Positions 1-8,443 are shown, counted from the first letter of the stretch. The stretch is 64,000 nt of DNA from Yanshouia hominis (GCA_014385025.1 JACRTB010000007.1:62001-126000), one strand, 5' to 3'. The notes: generated from the sequence alone by a model not told the origin. A program made the numbers and translations.

Positions 1-711
1 CAGCGGAAACGGCTCCTGCGCATACCGCGCCGCGAGCGGGGTCGCGCGCAGCAGGTGGAGCATATGCAGCTTGATCCCGCCGGGGCGCAGGGCGCCGGCC
101 GCCCGCGCGGACTCCAGCATCATCTCCGGCGTTTCCCCGGGCAGTCCGTTGATCAGGTGAACGCAGATGTAGAGTCTGGCCTCGCGCAGCAGCGAAAAGC
201 CGGCGCAAAATTCCGCGAAGCTGTGGCACCGGTTGAGGGCGGAGGCAGTCCGGTCGTGGACGGTTTGCAGCCCCAGCTCAATTTCCACCGGAAGGCCATG
301 GGATTGTTGAAACTCCGCGAGCATCTCCGCCTTTTCCCGGTCGATGCAGTCGGCGCGGGTAGCGATTCGGATTCCGGCCGCTCCGGGCAGGGCGGCGGCC
401 TGCCCGAGCAGGATGGCAAGCGACGGGGCGGGCAGATGGGTGTTGGAACCCTCCTGAAAATAGGCGACTGGGCGGGCGTCCGGCCATTTGGGCAGCAGGC
501 GGGCACAGCCCTCGCGATACTGTTCGGAAATTTCTTTTGAAATATTCCCGGGAGTAAACGAACAAAAGGCACAGCCGCCGCTCCCGCGGGAGCCGTCCCG
601 GTTGGGGCAGGTGCAGCCCGAGAGGAGAGGAACCTTCACGATTCTTCCGCCGTAGCGGGTCCGGCAGTACTGGGACATCGTATAGTAGCGCTTTCCGTTC
701 TGGTACCGCAT
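1..711 (-). CDS. Radical SAM protein, TIGR01212/YhcC family (3' part outside window)
   Basis: Reading leftwards from an ATG at 711, the frame stays open for 237 codons to the window edge, so the C terminus is missing. The N terminus (MRYQNGKRYYTMSQYCRTRYG) is followed by a Cys cluster, CTCPNRDGSRGSGGCAFC, which is the [4Fe-4S]-binding radical SAM signature of the TIGR01212 (YhcC) type. Later motifs (EGSNTH, ATRADC, ELGLQT, HLINGLPGE) match the TIM-barrel of the same family. Members are usually about 300 residues. The substrate is unknown; they are predicted cytoplasmic SAM-dependent enzymes. The gene is divergent from purA. Confidence 0.85.
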   Translation of the reverse strand, partial: MRYQNGKRYYTMSQYCRTRYGGRIVKVPLLSGCTCPNRDGSRGSGGCAFCSFTPGNISKEISEQYREGCARLLPKWPDARPVAYFQEGSNTHLPAPSLAILLGQAAALPGAAGIRIATRADCIDREKAEMLAEFQQSHGLPVEIELGLQTVHDRTASALNRCHSFAEFCAGFSLLREARLYICVHLINGLPGETPEMMLESARAAGALRPGGIKLHMLHLLRATPLAARYAQEPFPL

Positions 712-848
712 CGCGTCTCTCCCTTCGCTGCCATTATACACCCTTTTTGAAAATTTTCCAGAAGAAACATTGCCTCCCGCCCCGCCCAAATTTAAGAAAT
801 GTGCAAAATCGGGGCGGCTTCTCCCGCGGATTTGCTGCAATTTATTTC

Positions 849-877
849 TATACACCGGGATTTGATTGTGGTATAAT
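849..877 (+). promoter_or_regulatory. Probable sigma-A promoter of purA (extended -10)
   Basis: TATAAT at 872-877 is preceded by TGG, giving an extended -10 element. A weak -35 (TATACA, 849-854) sits 17 nt upstream. It leaves a leader of about 240 nt before purA. Confidence 0.55.
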
Positions 878-884
878 AGCCGCG

Positions 885-1126
885 TAATGGCTGTGATGCC
901 CTGATTCGCCTTTTTGCCGCCGCCTTTGAGCGAACCTGCAAGGCCGGCGTGTGATATCATTCGGGCTGCTCCTTCATGGCGTCATAACCGTGCCGCGGGA
1001 TTTTTGCATTTTCAATTGAAATGTCCGCACGGATAAACTTGGCGGAAAAATGAAAATGCGGCAGGAAAAAGGCAACACAAAGAGGCTGCCGCGAAGCGCC
1101 AGCCTGATAGATGTGGAGGAGTTTCT
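885..1126 (+). promoter_or_regulatory. Long structured purA leader with competing helices
   Basis: No ORF with a good RBS lies here. The segment GCGGCAG (1058-1064) pairs perfectly with CTGCCGC (1086-1092). The overlapping segment TGAAAATGC (1051-1059) pairs with GCATTTTCA (1006-1014), and GCGGCA can also pair with TGCCGC at 991-996. The two arrangements exclude each other, as in attenuators and riboswitches. I could not match it to a known riboswitch class, and I see no U-tract terminator before the purA RBS (GGAGG, about 1116), so any control would act on translation or RNA stability. Confidence 0.35.
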
Positions 1127-2389
1127 ATGGTAAAGGCGATTGTAGGCGGCAACTGGGGTGACGAGGGCAAGGGCAAGATGACCGACATGCTTGCGGCGGA
1201 TTCGGATATTGTCGTCCGTTTTCAGGGCGGCGCGAACGCCGGCCACACCATCGTCAATGACAAGGGCAAATTTGCGCTGCATCTGCTGCCCTCCGGCGTT
1301 TGCTACGACCATGTGACCAATGTGATCGGGCATGGCGTCGCGCTCGACCTCGACCGCTTTTTTGCCGAATACGACGGGCTGCTGGGGCGCGGCATCCATC
1401 CGAAGATCATCGTGTCCGACCGCGCGCAGCTCATGATGCCCTACCATGTCCGCTTCGACGTGCTCGAAGAGGAGCGGCTCGGCAAAAACAGCTTCGGTTC
1501 GACCAAGTCGGGCATCGCCCCCTTCTACGCGGATAAATACCAGAAGATCGGTTTTCAGGTCTGCGAGCTCTTCGAGCCAGATCGGCTGATGAAGCGCCTG
1601 ACCGACATCTGCGAATACAAGAGCCTGATCCTCAAGGCGGTCTACCGGCAGCCTCCGCTCGATCCCAAGGAGATCTTCGATCATCTGATGAGCCATGCGC
1701 AGAGGCTGCGTCCGATGGTCTGCGACACCGCCCGCTTCCTCAACAGCGCGGTTGCGGAGGGCAAGACCATCCTGATGGAGGGGCAGCTCGGCGCTCTGCG
1801 GGACGTCGATCACGGCATCTATCCGTTCACCACCTCGTCCTCGCCGCTCGCCGGCTTTTCGACGGTGGGGGCGGGCATTTCCCCCTGCTCGATTTCGAAT
1901 GTCATCACCGTCGTCAAGGCCTATTCCTCCTGCGTGGGCGCGGGCGCCTTCGTCTGTGAGCTGGACGGGGAGCAGGCGCACCTGCTGCGCGAGGCGGGCC
2001 ATGAATACGGCGTTACCACCGGACGTCCCCGCCGGGTCGGCTGGTTTGACGCTGTCGCCACCCGCTATGGATGCATGGCGCAGGGAACCACCGATGTGGC
2101 TCTCACCCTGGTGGACGTTCTGAGCTATCTTGAAAAGATTCCGGTTGTCACCGGCTATGAGGTGGACGGCAAGGTGATCACCGACTTCCCCTGCACCCCG
2201 GTTTTGGACCGCTGCAAGCCGGTGACAGAGGTGCTCGACGGCTGGAACTGCGACATCATGGGCATCACCGAGTGGGAAAAGCTGCCGAAGAACTGCCGCC
2301 GCTATATCGAATTCATCGAAAAGGCACTGGGATACCCGGTCACCTACGTTTCGACCGGCCCCGCGCGGGAGCACATCATCTACCGCTGA
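1127..2389 (+). CDS. purA: Adenylosuccinate synthetase
   Basis: The enzyme condenses IMP with aspartate at the expense of GTP to give adenylosuccinate, the first committed step of AMP synthesis in the cytoplasm. The 420-residue product has the usual family length. It opens with the GTP-binding loop GNWGDEGKGK (residues 8-17), which carries the catalytic Asp. GGANAGHTI with the catalytic His follows, and further on the conserved TTGRPRRVGWFD segment. The ATG is preceded by GGAGGAG at a suitable distance. It is monocistronic: a long leader lies upstream and a hairpin terminator directly downstream. Confidence 0.97.
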   Translation: MVKAIVGGNWGDEGKGKMTDMLAADSDIVVRFQGGANAGHTIVNDKGKFALHLLPSGVCYDHVTNVIGHGVALDLDRFFAEYDGLLGRGIHPKIIVSDRAQLMMPYHVRFDVLEEERLGKNSFGSTKSGIAPFYADKYQKIGFQVCELFEPDRLMKRLTDICEYKSLILKAVYRQPPLDPKEIFDHLMSHAQRLRPMVCDTARFLNSAVAEGKTILMEGQLGALRDVDHGIYPFTTSSSPLAGFSTVGAGISPCSISNVITVVKAYSSCVGAGAFVCELDGEQAHLLREAGHEYGVTTGRPRRVGWFDAVATRYGCMAQGTTDVALTLVDVLSYLEKIPVVTGYEVDGKVITDFPCTPVLDRCKPVTEVLDGWNCDIMGITEWEKLPKNCRRYIEFIEKALGYPVTYVSTGPAREHIIYR

Positions 2390-2400
2390 ACAAATGGCGC

Positions 2401-2434
2401 CGCCGCGGGGCCTTGCGCCCTGCGGCGGTTTTTT
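2401..2434 (+). terminator. Rho-independent terminator of purA
   Basis: The arms CGCCGCGGGG and CCCTGCGGCG are followed by GTTTTTTG, 11 nt after the purA stop. Confidence 0.85.
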
Positions 2435-2455
2435 GCTGCTCTGTTTGGAATACGA

Positions 2456-2486
2456 CCGGCGCACCCGCCCCCGGTGGGTGCGCCGG
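2456..2486 (+). repeat. 11-bp perfect hairpin in the nhaC-like leader
   Basis: CCGGCGCACCC (2456-2466) and GGGTGCGCCGG (2476-2486) are perfect inverted arms around a 9-nt loop, just upstream of the RBS of the antiporter gene. There is no U tract. It could be a leader stem or a transcript-end stabiliser of the preceding unit. Confidence 0.5.
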
Positions 2487-2519
2487 CGGCTGACAACAAG
2501 GGAAAGGATGGGCGTTTTC

Positions 2520-3857
2520 ATGCTCGAGACCTCCGTGCTGCTGGTCTTCGTGGCGGGACTGCTGTTCTGCCTGATCGCCGGACTGCCGATTCTGCTTGCC
2601 ATACTCTTCGGATATTTCGTCTTCTTCGCCTACGGGCTTTCCCGGGGGAAGCGGGCCTTCCGTCTGCTGGCGGTATCGCTTACCGGCATCCGGTCGGTAA
2701 AAAACATCCTGATTACCTTCATGCTCATCGGGATGCTGACGGCCGTGTGGCGCGCCTGCGGCGCCATCGCCACCATCATCTGCGCGTCCACCCGTGTGAT
2801 GCGGCCCGATCTGATGGTTGTGATCTGTTTCTGGCTCTGCTGCCTGATTTCGCTTCTCACCGGCACCTCCTTCGGGTCGGCGGCGACGATGGGGGTGATC
2901 TGCATGAGCATCTCCAACGTGATGGGCATCCCGCCGGTCTATGCCGGCGGCGCAATTCTGTCCGGCACCTTCTTCGGGGACCGCTGCTCCCCGATGTCCA
3001 CCAGCGCCCAGCTGATCTGTACCATCACGGACACCGACATCTACCGCAACATCCGGCGGATGCTGCAAACCTGCGTGGTCCCCTTTCTTCTGACGAGCGG
3101 GCTGTACCTTGTGCTCGGCCTGCTTTCCGGCGCGCGGGAGGCCCCCGCGGATGTGATCGAAATCTTCGAGAGGAACTACCGCCTCGGCTGGATTCCTCTG
3201 ATTCCCGCGCTGATCACCGTTCTTTTTTCTCTGCTGAGGCTCAACGTCAAGGTCACGATGCTCGCCAGCATTCTGGCGGGCGGCGCGATCTGCCTCTGGG
3301 TTCAGGGGATTGCTCCGCTCGAGCTGTTTTGGATCTGCCTGCGGGGTTTTCGGGCGGCCGATCCCGAGCTGGCCGCTTTTTCCAACGGGGGAGGCGTCCT
3401 CTCGATGCTCAATGTCGGCGCAATCGTCTGCATCTCCTCCACCTACTCGGAGCTTTTTGAGGAAACCGGGCTGCTCAACAACACCCACGCCCTGATCGGA
3501 CGGCTCGCCGTCCGGATCAACCCCTTCGGCGCGGTGATGGTGGTTTCGATTCTCACCTCCGCCATCTGCTGCAACCAGTCGCTCAGCACCGTTGTGGTCA
3601 AACAGCTCTGCGATCATGTCATGCCCGACCGCTATGAGCTCGCCCTGACCCTCGAGGACACCGTGATTCTTCTGGCGGCGCTCATTCCATGGTCCATTGC
3701 CGGTTCGGTCCCGCTCGCCGCGTCGGGCGCTCCTCTTTCCTCGATTCTCTTCGCCTGCTATCTCTACCTTCTTCCGCTTTGCAGCTATCTCTCCTACAGC
3801 CGCGGCAGGGGATGGCCCGCGTCCCCGGACGCGCCGGTTCGGGCCGAAGGCTCCTGA
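2520..3857 (+). CDS. Na+/H+ antiporter, NhaC family
   Basis: Inner-membrane secondary transporter of about 445 residues with ten or more hydrophobic segments. The segment SGTFFGDRCSPMSTSAQL matches the signature re-entrant region of NhaC-type antiporters (GDxxSPxSD-like), and the late segment SAICCNQSLSTVVV is also family-like. It should exchange Na+, or sodium coupled to an organic ion, for protons; the ion cannot be told from sequence. I chose the ATG at 2520 with AAAGGA 11 nt upstream; an in-frame ATG at 2508 is too close to that RBS. It stands alone between the purA terminator and a bidirectional terminator. Confidence 0.85.
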   Translation: MLETSVLLVFVAGLLFCLIAGLPILLAILFGYFVFFAYGLSRGKRAFRLLAVSLTGIRSVKNILITFMLIGMLTAVWRACGAIATIICASTRVMRPDLMVVICFWLCCLISLLTGTSFGSAATMGVICMSISNVMGIPPVYAGGAILSGTFFGDRCSPMSTSAQLICTITDTDIYRNIRRMLQTCVVPFLLTSGLYLVLGLLSGAREAPADVIEIFERNYRLGWIPLIPALITVLFSLLRLNVKVTMLASILAGGAICLWVQGIAPLELFWICLRGFRAADPELAAFSNGGGVLSMLNVGAIVCISSTYSELFEETGLLNNTHALIGRLAVRINPFGAVMVVSILTSAICCNQSLSTVVVKQLCDHVMPDRYELALTLEDTVILLAALIPWSIAGSVPLAASGAPLSSILFACYLYLLPLCSYLSYSRGRGWPASPDAPVRAEGS

Positions 3858-3896
3858 CGGCGCAAAGCGGGAGCCCTTCACTTTGCGCTTTCCATG

Positions 3897-3931
3897 AAAA
3901 AAGGCTTCCCCGCTCAGGGGAAGCCTTTTTT
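3897..3931. terminator. Bidirectional terminator between convergent units
   Basis: AAAAAAGGCTTCCCC and GGGGAAGCCTTTTTT form 15-bp arms around GCTCA. U runs form on either strand. It ends the NhaC transcript and the leftward ABC transporter operon. Confidence 0.9.
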
Positions 3932-3941
3932 GACAGGCAGC

Positions 3942-4736
3942 TCAGTCGAGCATCATCCGGTCGTTGTCCAGTTCCCGCTCCGCCGCGGCCCGGAAGCGTT
4001 CGAGCAGCCCCGGAACCGTCATCTTTCCGCGCTCCTCCCCGGTGATGTCGAGGATGATCCGGCCCGCATCCATCATGATGGTGCGGGTGCCCATCTCGAG
4101 CGACGAGCGCATATTGTGGGTGATCATCATGCAGGTGATGTGGTTCTCGGCCACGATGCGGCGGGTCAGCGCAAGCACCTTTTCGGCGGTGGCGGGATCG
4201 AGCGCGGCCGTGTGCTCATCGAGCAGCAGCACCTTCGGCGGAATCAGCGTTGCCATCAGGAGGGTCAGCGCCTGTCGCTGCCCGCCCGAAAGAAGCCCGA
4301 CGCGGGTGGAAAGACGGTCTTCCAGACCCAGGCCCAACGCGGCGAGCCGTTCGCGCAGATAGGCCCGGTCCTTTGCGGAGAGGCCGAACGGCGAGACATG
4401 CTCGGCGGTGCGCAGGTAGGCAAGCGACAGGTTTTCTTCAATGGTCATGCTCGGCGCGGTGCCGGAAAGTGGGTCCTGAAACAGCCTGCCGATCTGCCGG
4501 GCGCGGCGGTAATCCTTCATAAAGGTGATGTCCTCTCCGTCGAGCAGAATCTGCCCCGCATCGACGAGAAAGACTCCGGCGACGGCGTTCATCACCGTCG
4601 ATTTGCCCGCCCCGTTCGAGCCGATGACGGTTACAAATTCACCCGGATCAAGGTGCAGCGAGAAGCGGTCGAGCGCCTTTTTCTCATTGACGGTATGGGG
4701 ATTGAAGGTCTTGGAAATGTTTTTAAGCGTCAGCAT
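3942..4736 (-). CDS. ABC transporter ATP-binding protein, TrpZ/COG1101 type
   Basis: ATPase subunit of 264 residues energising the importer encoded upstream. Walker A is GSNGAGKST (about residues 39-47), the ABC signature is LSGGQRQALTLL, and Walker B is VLLLDEHTAALDP with a switch His in MMITHNMRSS. COG1101 ATPases accompany COG4120 permeases and COG2984 binding proteins, exactly the set found here. The start overlaps the end of the permease gene by 14 nt and has its own AGGAGG, so translation is coupled. The T-box upstream of the operon makes tryptophan the likely cargo. Confidence 0.92.
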   Translation of the reverse strand: MLTLKNISKTFNPHTVNEKKALDRFSLHLDPGEFVTVIGSNGAGKSTVMNAVAGVFLVDAGQILLDGEDITFMKDYRRARQIGRLFQDPLSGTAPSMTIEENLSLAYLRTAEHVSPFGLSAKDRAYLRERLAALGLGLEDRLSTRVGLLSGGQRQALTLLMATLIPPKVLLLDEHTAALDPATAEKVLALTRRIVAENHITCMMITHNMRSSLEMGTRTIMMDAGRIILDITGEERGKMTVPGLLERFRAAAERELDNDRMMLD

Positions 4737-5649
4737 CGCGGCGGGCCTCCTTTCTCAGCCGGAAGAGCCGGTAACGGTCGCGAACGGCGGGGAAGGAGAT
4801 CGCCGCGGTGACGATCAACGCCGAAACCAGCTTGAGGTCGGAGGTGGAAACCGAAGCCGAAAGCGCCATGGCGATAATGACCCGGTAGACGACCGCGCCG
4901 AGGATCGCGCCGAGGATTGCCGATCCCACGCCGGGCGAGCGGACGAAAAGATCAGCGATCACCTCGCCGATGATCAGCGAGGCCAGCCCGATGACCACCA
5001 TGCCGGTGCCCAGCGTGATCTCGGAAAACATCTGATACTGGGCGAGCATCCCGCCCGAGAGGGCGACCATGGCGTTGGCCAGCGCCAGCCCCACGGTGGT
5101 GGTGAAGGCCGGATTGATCGACGAGGCGCTGACCATCGTGCGGTTGTCCCCCGTCGCCCGGACCGAAAGTCCGAGACGAGTTCTGAGAAAGAAGAAGAGG
5201 GACGCCGAAACGGCGGCGGTAATCAGAAGCGAAAGCAGAAATTTCCCCCAGGGGCGCAGCGTCTCGGGCAGAGCCGCCGCAAAGAGGGTATAGACCGTCT
5301 CGACCCGCAGAAGCGGCAGGTTCGAGCGGTTGCCCATCACCCGCAGGTTAATGGAATAGAGGGCGGTCATCGTAATGATGCCGGCGAGGATCGGCTGTAC
5401 CTTCAGCTCGGTTTGAAGCAGGGCGGTGACCATTCCGGCAAGCACCCCGGCGGCAGCGGCGGCAAAGAGCCCGAGCACCGGATGGCCGAGGGACGTGAGC
5501 ATGGCTCCGGCGGCAGCGCCGAGGGTGAAGGAGCCGTCCACCGTCAGATCGGCGATGTTCAGCGTCCGGTACGAGAGGTAAAGGGCCAGGGCGACGAGGC
5601 TGTAGATCAGCCCCTGTTCCGCCGCGCCCCGCAGCAGGACTGCACTCAT
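4723..5649 (-). CDS. ABC transporter permease, COG4120 type (predicted tryptophan uptake)
   Basis: Membrane subunit of 308 residues with eight or more hydrophobic helices. The segment YRTLNIADLTVDGSFTLGAA near residue 27 is diagnostic of the branched-chain/TrpY-like permease class, and GEVIADLFVRSPGVGSAILGA is the ATPase-contacting region. GGAGG precedes the ATG. It is the middle gene of a three-gene operon with the binding protein upstream and the ATPase downstream. Tryptophan as substrate is inferred from the operon's T-box specifier, not from the protein itself. Confidence 0.92.
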   Translation of the reverse strand: MSAVLLRGAAEQGLIYSLVALALYLSYRTLNIADLTVDGSFTLGAAAGAMLTSLGHPVLGLFAAAAAGVLAGMVTALLQTELKVQPILAGIITMTALYSINLRVMGNRSNLPLLRVETVYTLFAAALPETLRPWGKFLLSLLITAAVSASLFFFLRTRLGLSVRATGDNRTMVSASSINPAFTTTVGLALANAMVALSGGMLAQYQMFSEITLGTGMVVIGLASLIIGEVIADLFVRSPGVGSAILGAILGAVVYRVIIAMALSASVSTSDLKLVSALIVTAAISFPAVRDRYRLFRLRKEARRDADA

Positions 5650-5684
5650 GCAAAGACCTCCAAACTGAAGAGTGTGATGCGCAA

Positions 5685-6683
5685 TTACTTGACGTACTTG
5701 GAAACATCAACGCCGATCGCGGCGGCGGTGTCGGGGTTCACGACGGTGGCGTACTCGCTGAGAACCTGCACCGGAACCTCAGAAACCGGCTTGCCCGAGA
5801 GAACCTCGGCGGCCATCTGTGCGGTCTGTTTCCCCAACTGGGTGTAGTTGACCCCGACGGTGGCCAGTCCGCCGTCGTTGACCATCGAATCAGCGGCGAC
5901 ATAGACCGGCAGCTTCGCCTCGATGGCGATCTGGGCGAGGTTGGGCATGGCGTAGGCGACGGTGTTGTCGATCGGCGAGAAGATGGCATCGACCTTGCCG
6001 ACCAGCGACTGGGCGGCGGTGGTCACCTCGCTGGAATTGATGACGGTGGCCTCCTCAAAGGCGATTCCGGCGGCGCTGAGAGCATCCTTGACGTCTCTGA
6101 TGACCGAAACCGAGTTGGACTCGCCGTTGTTGTAGAGCAGTCCGTAGGTCTTGATGCCGGGGGTCAGTTCATCGGCGAGGGCAAAGATCCGGTCAACCGG
6201 GATTGCGTCGGAGGTGCCGGTCAGGTTGCGGTCGGGGGCTCCGAGATCTGAAACCAGCCCCGCGTCAACCGGATCGGTGACCGCCGAGAAGATAATGGGG
6301 GTCGAATCGGTCGCGGCGGCGGCGGCCTGCGCGGCGGGAGTGGCGATGGCGACGATCATATCAACCCCGTCGCCGACAAATTTCTGGGCGATGGTGTTGA
6401 GGGTGCCCATGTCTCCCTGGCCGTTCTGATAGTCGATCACAACCTTGCTGTCGTCATAGCCCTGCGCCTTGAGCTCCGCCAGAAACGCTTCGCGGATCTC
6501 ATCGAGCGAGGGATGCTCCATCATCTGCACCAGACCGATTTTGAGCGTCTCTTTGGAGGAGGCGGACGGCGCCTCCTGCGAGGAGGCCGCCTCAGGCTGG
6601 GAGGACGGCGCGGAGGAGGACGCGCCCGAACAGGCGGTCAGCAGCAGCGAAAGGGCCAGAATTGCGGCAAATATCTTTTTCAT
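5685..6683 (-). CDS. ABC transporter substrate-binding lipoprotein (PF04392 family)
   Basis: Extracellular lipid-anchored binding protein. The start at 6683 is chosen because AAGGAG precedes it and a lipoprotein signal peptide follows immediately (MKKIFAAILALSLLLTACSG, lipobox LTAC). A Ser/Ala/Glu-rich tether follows, then the two-lobed ABC_sub_bind fold (KIGLVQMMEHPSLDEIR; GDGVDMIVAIATPAAQAAA). About 332 residues, normal for the family. First gene of the T-box-controlled operon, so it should capture an aromatic amino acid, probably tryptophan. Confidence 0.92.
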   Translation of the reverse strand: MKKIFAAILALSLLLTACSGASSSAPSSQPEAASSQEAPSASSKETLKIGLVQMMEHPSLDEIREAFLAELKAQGYDDSKVVIDYQNGQGDMGTLNTIAQKFVGDGVDMIVAIATPAAQAAAAATDSTPIIFSAVTDPVDAGLVSDLGAPDRNLTGTSDAIPVDRIFALADELTPGIKTYGLLYNNGESNSVSVIRDVKDALSAAGIAFEEATVINSSEVTTAAQSLVGKVDAIFSPIDNTVAYAMPNLAQIAIEAKLPVYVAADSMVNDGGLATVGVNYTQLGKQTAQMAAEVLSGKPVSEVPVQVLSEYATVVNPDTAAAIGVDVSKYVK

Positions 6684-6811
6684 AATAGAATCTCCTTTTT
6701 CATCATCAATCATCAGCGGGCGTGCGGTCAAAGAATCCGCCGCGCCATCGTCCGGTATTCTGCTTCATCATGAAAACCCCTCCTGAATCGGTGTCCGGCC
6801 GTCCGCGGACA

Positions 6812-7085
6812 AATAAAAAAGTCCCTGAAACAGCCAATCTGTTTCAAGGACAGGAAATTCCTGCGGTGCCACCTTGATTGCCGTCCCCAACGGGAAGCGG
6901 CCGCTCGCCGGGATGCCATCACATCCCCCGCCCTGTAACGCGGGCACGCGTCGAAGGATACTCGGGAAGTTCCCTTTCACCCCGCCCTCAGCGGTCCATC
7001 CATACCGGTACGTTTGCCGCCGGGATCACAGCTCCCCCGGCTCTCTGCAGGCGCGTTATCGGTTTACTCTCCGCATCATCGGTTT
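6812..7085 (-). promoter_or_regulatory. T-box leader with Trp (TGG) specifier controlling the ABC operon
   Basis: On the minus strand the T-box core AAGGTGGCACCGCAGG lies at 6860-6875. It is followed by an intrinsic terminator (6812-6851: arms GTCCTTGAAACAG and CTGTTTCAGGGAC, then TTTTTTATT). Upstream, Stem I features include an AGAGAG segment and a specifier region TGGATGGACCGC. The candidate codon TGG at 6996-6998 is followed by A and a stem-closing CCGC; the alternative register at 7000-7002 also reads TGG. Uncharged tRNA-Trp should therefore stabilise the antiterminator and turn on the transporter. Confidence 0.88.
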
Positions 7086-7093
7086 GTTTTTTC

Positions 7094-7122
7094 ATTAAAT
7101 CACAGCTTTCCCGGGTTGTCAA
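7094..7122 (-). promoter_or_regulatory. Sigma-A promoter of the T-box/ABC transporter operon
   Basis: On the minus strand TTGACA (7117-7122), a 17-nt spacer and TTTAAT (7094-7099). It lies just upstream of the T-box RNA. Confidence 0.85.
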
Positions 7123-7159
7123 GAGGGCCGCCGTAAAATCTCTTTCTTTTTTCGAAGGT

Positions 7160-7188
7160 TTGACAACAGGCCCCGCCGGGATTACAAT
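7160..7188 (+). promoter_or_regulatory. Sigma-A promoter of the first DUF3870 gene
   Basis: TTGACA (7160-7165), a 17-nt spacer and TACAAT (7183-7188), 62 bp before the ATG at 7251 and divergent from the T-box promoter. Confidence 0.85.
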
Positions 7189-7250
7189 ATTAAAGTATCC
7201 CATGATAATATGCGCGGACCCCTTCGTCCCGCCGGTAAGGAGATGTCCCC

Positions 7251-7616
7251 ATGCAGCAGGAACCGCATACCTCCGCGCGCTACGGCCCCAACGCCATCCT
7301 GGCTGCGGGGATGGCGCGTCCTTCCGCCTCGACCCCCATCGCCGTCAAATACGACCTTCTTCTTCTGGTGATGGTTCTTGACCGGGAAAGCGGCGTCGTC
7401 CTCGACGCGGAATGCAATATGCTGGTCGATGTCAGCAGCGAATACATCGCTTCGCTTCTGGTGGGGCGGTGCTTTTACACCGAGCTTGACGAGATGATCG
7501 CGGCGGTCCAGCGCGGCTATCACGGGCTGAGCCAAAAGGCGCTGGTCGTCTGTCTCAAGGACGCCTTTTCCAAGATGCGCGAGCGCAGTCCCGAGCCGCT
7601 GCCGCCCGTAAAATGA
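7251..7616 (+). CDS. DUF3870 family protein, copy 1
   Basis: Cytoplasmic protein of 121 residues. The core AVKYDLLLLVMVLDRESGVV, the stretch DVSSEYIASLLVGR and the end RGYHGLSQKALVVCLKDAF match the DUF3870 pattern (a short hydrophobic strand, a variable loop, an EFI..LLvG helix and a final rY.G..qKAi element). No catalytic residues are recognisable and the biochemical role of the family is unknown. A second, divergent copy follows at 7948, and both precede an N-acyl-D-amino-acid deacylase, suggesting an accessory role in D-amino-acid or peptide metabolism. It has its own promoter. Confidence 0.75.
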   Translation: MQQEPHTSARYGPNAILAAGMARPSASTPIAVKYDLLLLVMVLDRESGVVLDAECNMLVDVSSEYIASLLVGRCFYTELDEMIAAVQRGYHGLSQKALVVCLKDAFSKMRERSPEPLPPVK

Positions 7617-7760
7617 ATACTTCCCGTTTATTTCCTGCATTGCCATTCGATACTCGATAGAAATTTCCAAAACTTTTGTGCAAATCTGCAAAAGCAGCTT
7701 GCTGTTTTATGCAGAATAAATAAAAATTGCAAACAACCTTCCATTTCTCTGCAGGTTCTC

Positions 7761-7789
7761 TTGACAGATGGACCTTTCGTGTCTATACT
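7761..7789 (+). promoter_or_regulatory. Sigma-A promoter of the DUF3870-deacylase-permease-hydrolase operon
   Basis: TTGACA (7761-7766), a 17-nt spacer and TATACT (7784-7789). The roughly 150-nt leader that follows contains a GC-rich imperfect hairpin (GAAAC...GTTTC arms, about 7827-7861) but no recognised riboswitch. Confidence 0.85.
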
Positions 7790-7947
7790 ATGAATAAATC
7801 GTGGTTGGATGCACTGTTTGTGAATGAAACGGTTGGGGCGGGTCTCCATCCCCGTTTCGTTGCCGCGAATGGGATTCATCAGCACCGTAGGCGTGTTGGT
7901 GTGTCCCTTTTTGTTTCCAATCCGGTTTGGCAAAGGAGGTGCCGCCC

Positions 7948-8280
7948 TTGACTCGATTCCCCCCCGGCGCGGTCTGCGTGGTGGGTCTTTCCAAAGCCGC
8001 CAGCCAGAACCCGATCACCCGGGTCCACCAGAGCCTGATCGGTTCCTTTGTAGCCGACCCGCAAAGCGGTCTGATTTACGACGTGCAGTTTAATACCATC
8101 TGCCGGATTACGAGCGATTTTATTGCCTCACAGCTTTTAGGTATGAGCCTCTACACCGATCTCGACGAGATGGTCTCCCGCATCCAAAACCGCTATTTTG
8201 GCGATTCCCGGCGGGCGATCACCGTCATCCTGCGTGATGCCGCGGCCAAGCTGCGCGAATGCCAGGCCCGCCCGGTCTGA
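7948..8280 (+). CDS. DUF3870 family protein, copy 2 (TTG start)
   Basis: Paralogue of the 7251 gene, about 110 residues. GAVCVVGLSKAASQNPITRV, ITSDFIASQLLGMSLYTDLD and NRYFGDSRRAITVILRD match DUF3870 and align with copy 1. I start it at the TTG at 7948 because AAAGGAGG lies 8-15 nt upstream; the in-frame ATG at 7927 has no RBS. It begins a likely operon with the deacylase, permease and serine hydrolase, behind the promoter at 7761. Function unknown; a heteromer with copy 1 is possible but not shown. Confidence 0.72.
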   Translation: MTRFPPGAVCVVGLSKAASQNPITRVHQSLIGSFVADPQSGLIYDVQFNTICRITSDFIASQLLGMSLYTDLDEMVSRIQNRYFGDSRRAITVILRDAAAKLRECQARPV

Positions 8281-8443
8281 CCGGACCGGTAAAAATCGAA
8301 TCCGCTTTATTTATGGCTTTGGGGTCTCCCCTCACGGCCGAGTAAATAAGGGCCTTTTTGTTTGCCGTCCCGGCAGCCAAGGGGTCCTTTTGCGTTTTAA
8401 CAGCCATACAGTCCACTCTATTCTTTTCAGGAGGCGATTGACA

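Noticed and set aside
885-1126. Cobalamin, THF or c-di-GMP riboswitch upstream of purA
   Set aside because: Short resemblances only; none of the conserved cores of those classes could be placed.
974-2602. Minus-strand open frame of more than 500 codons opposite purA
   Set aside because: Antisense shadow of a highly conserved gene with typical codon-position bias; no RBS or domain.
7925-7942. A -24/-12-like spacing (TTGGCAAAGGAGGTGCC) before the second DUF3870 gene
   Set aside because: The GC lies inside the ribosome-binding site, the -12 element is poor (GTGCC), and a good sigma-A promoter exists at 7761.
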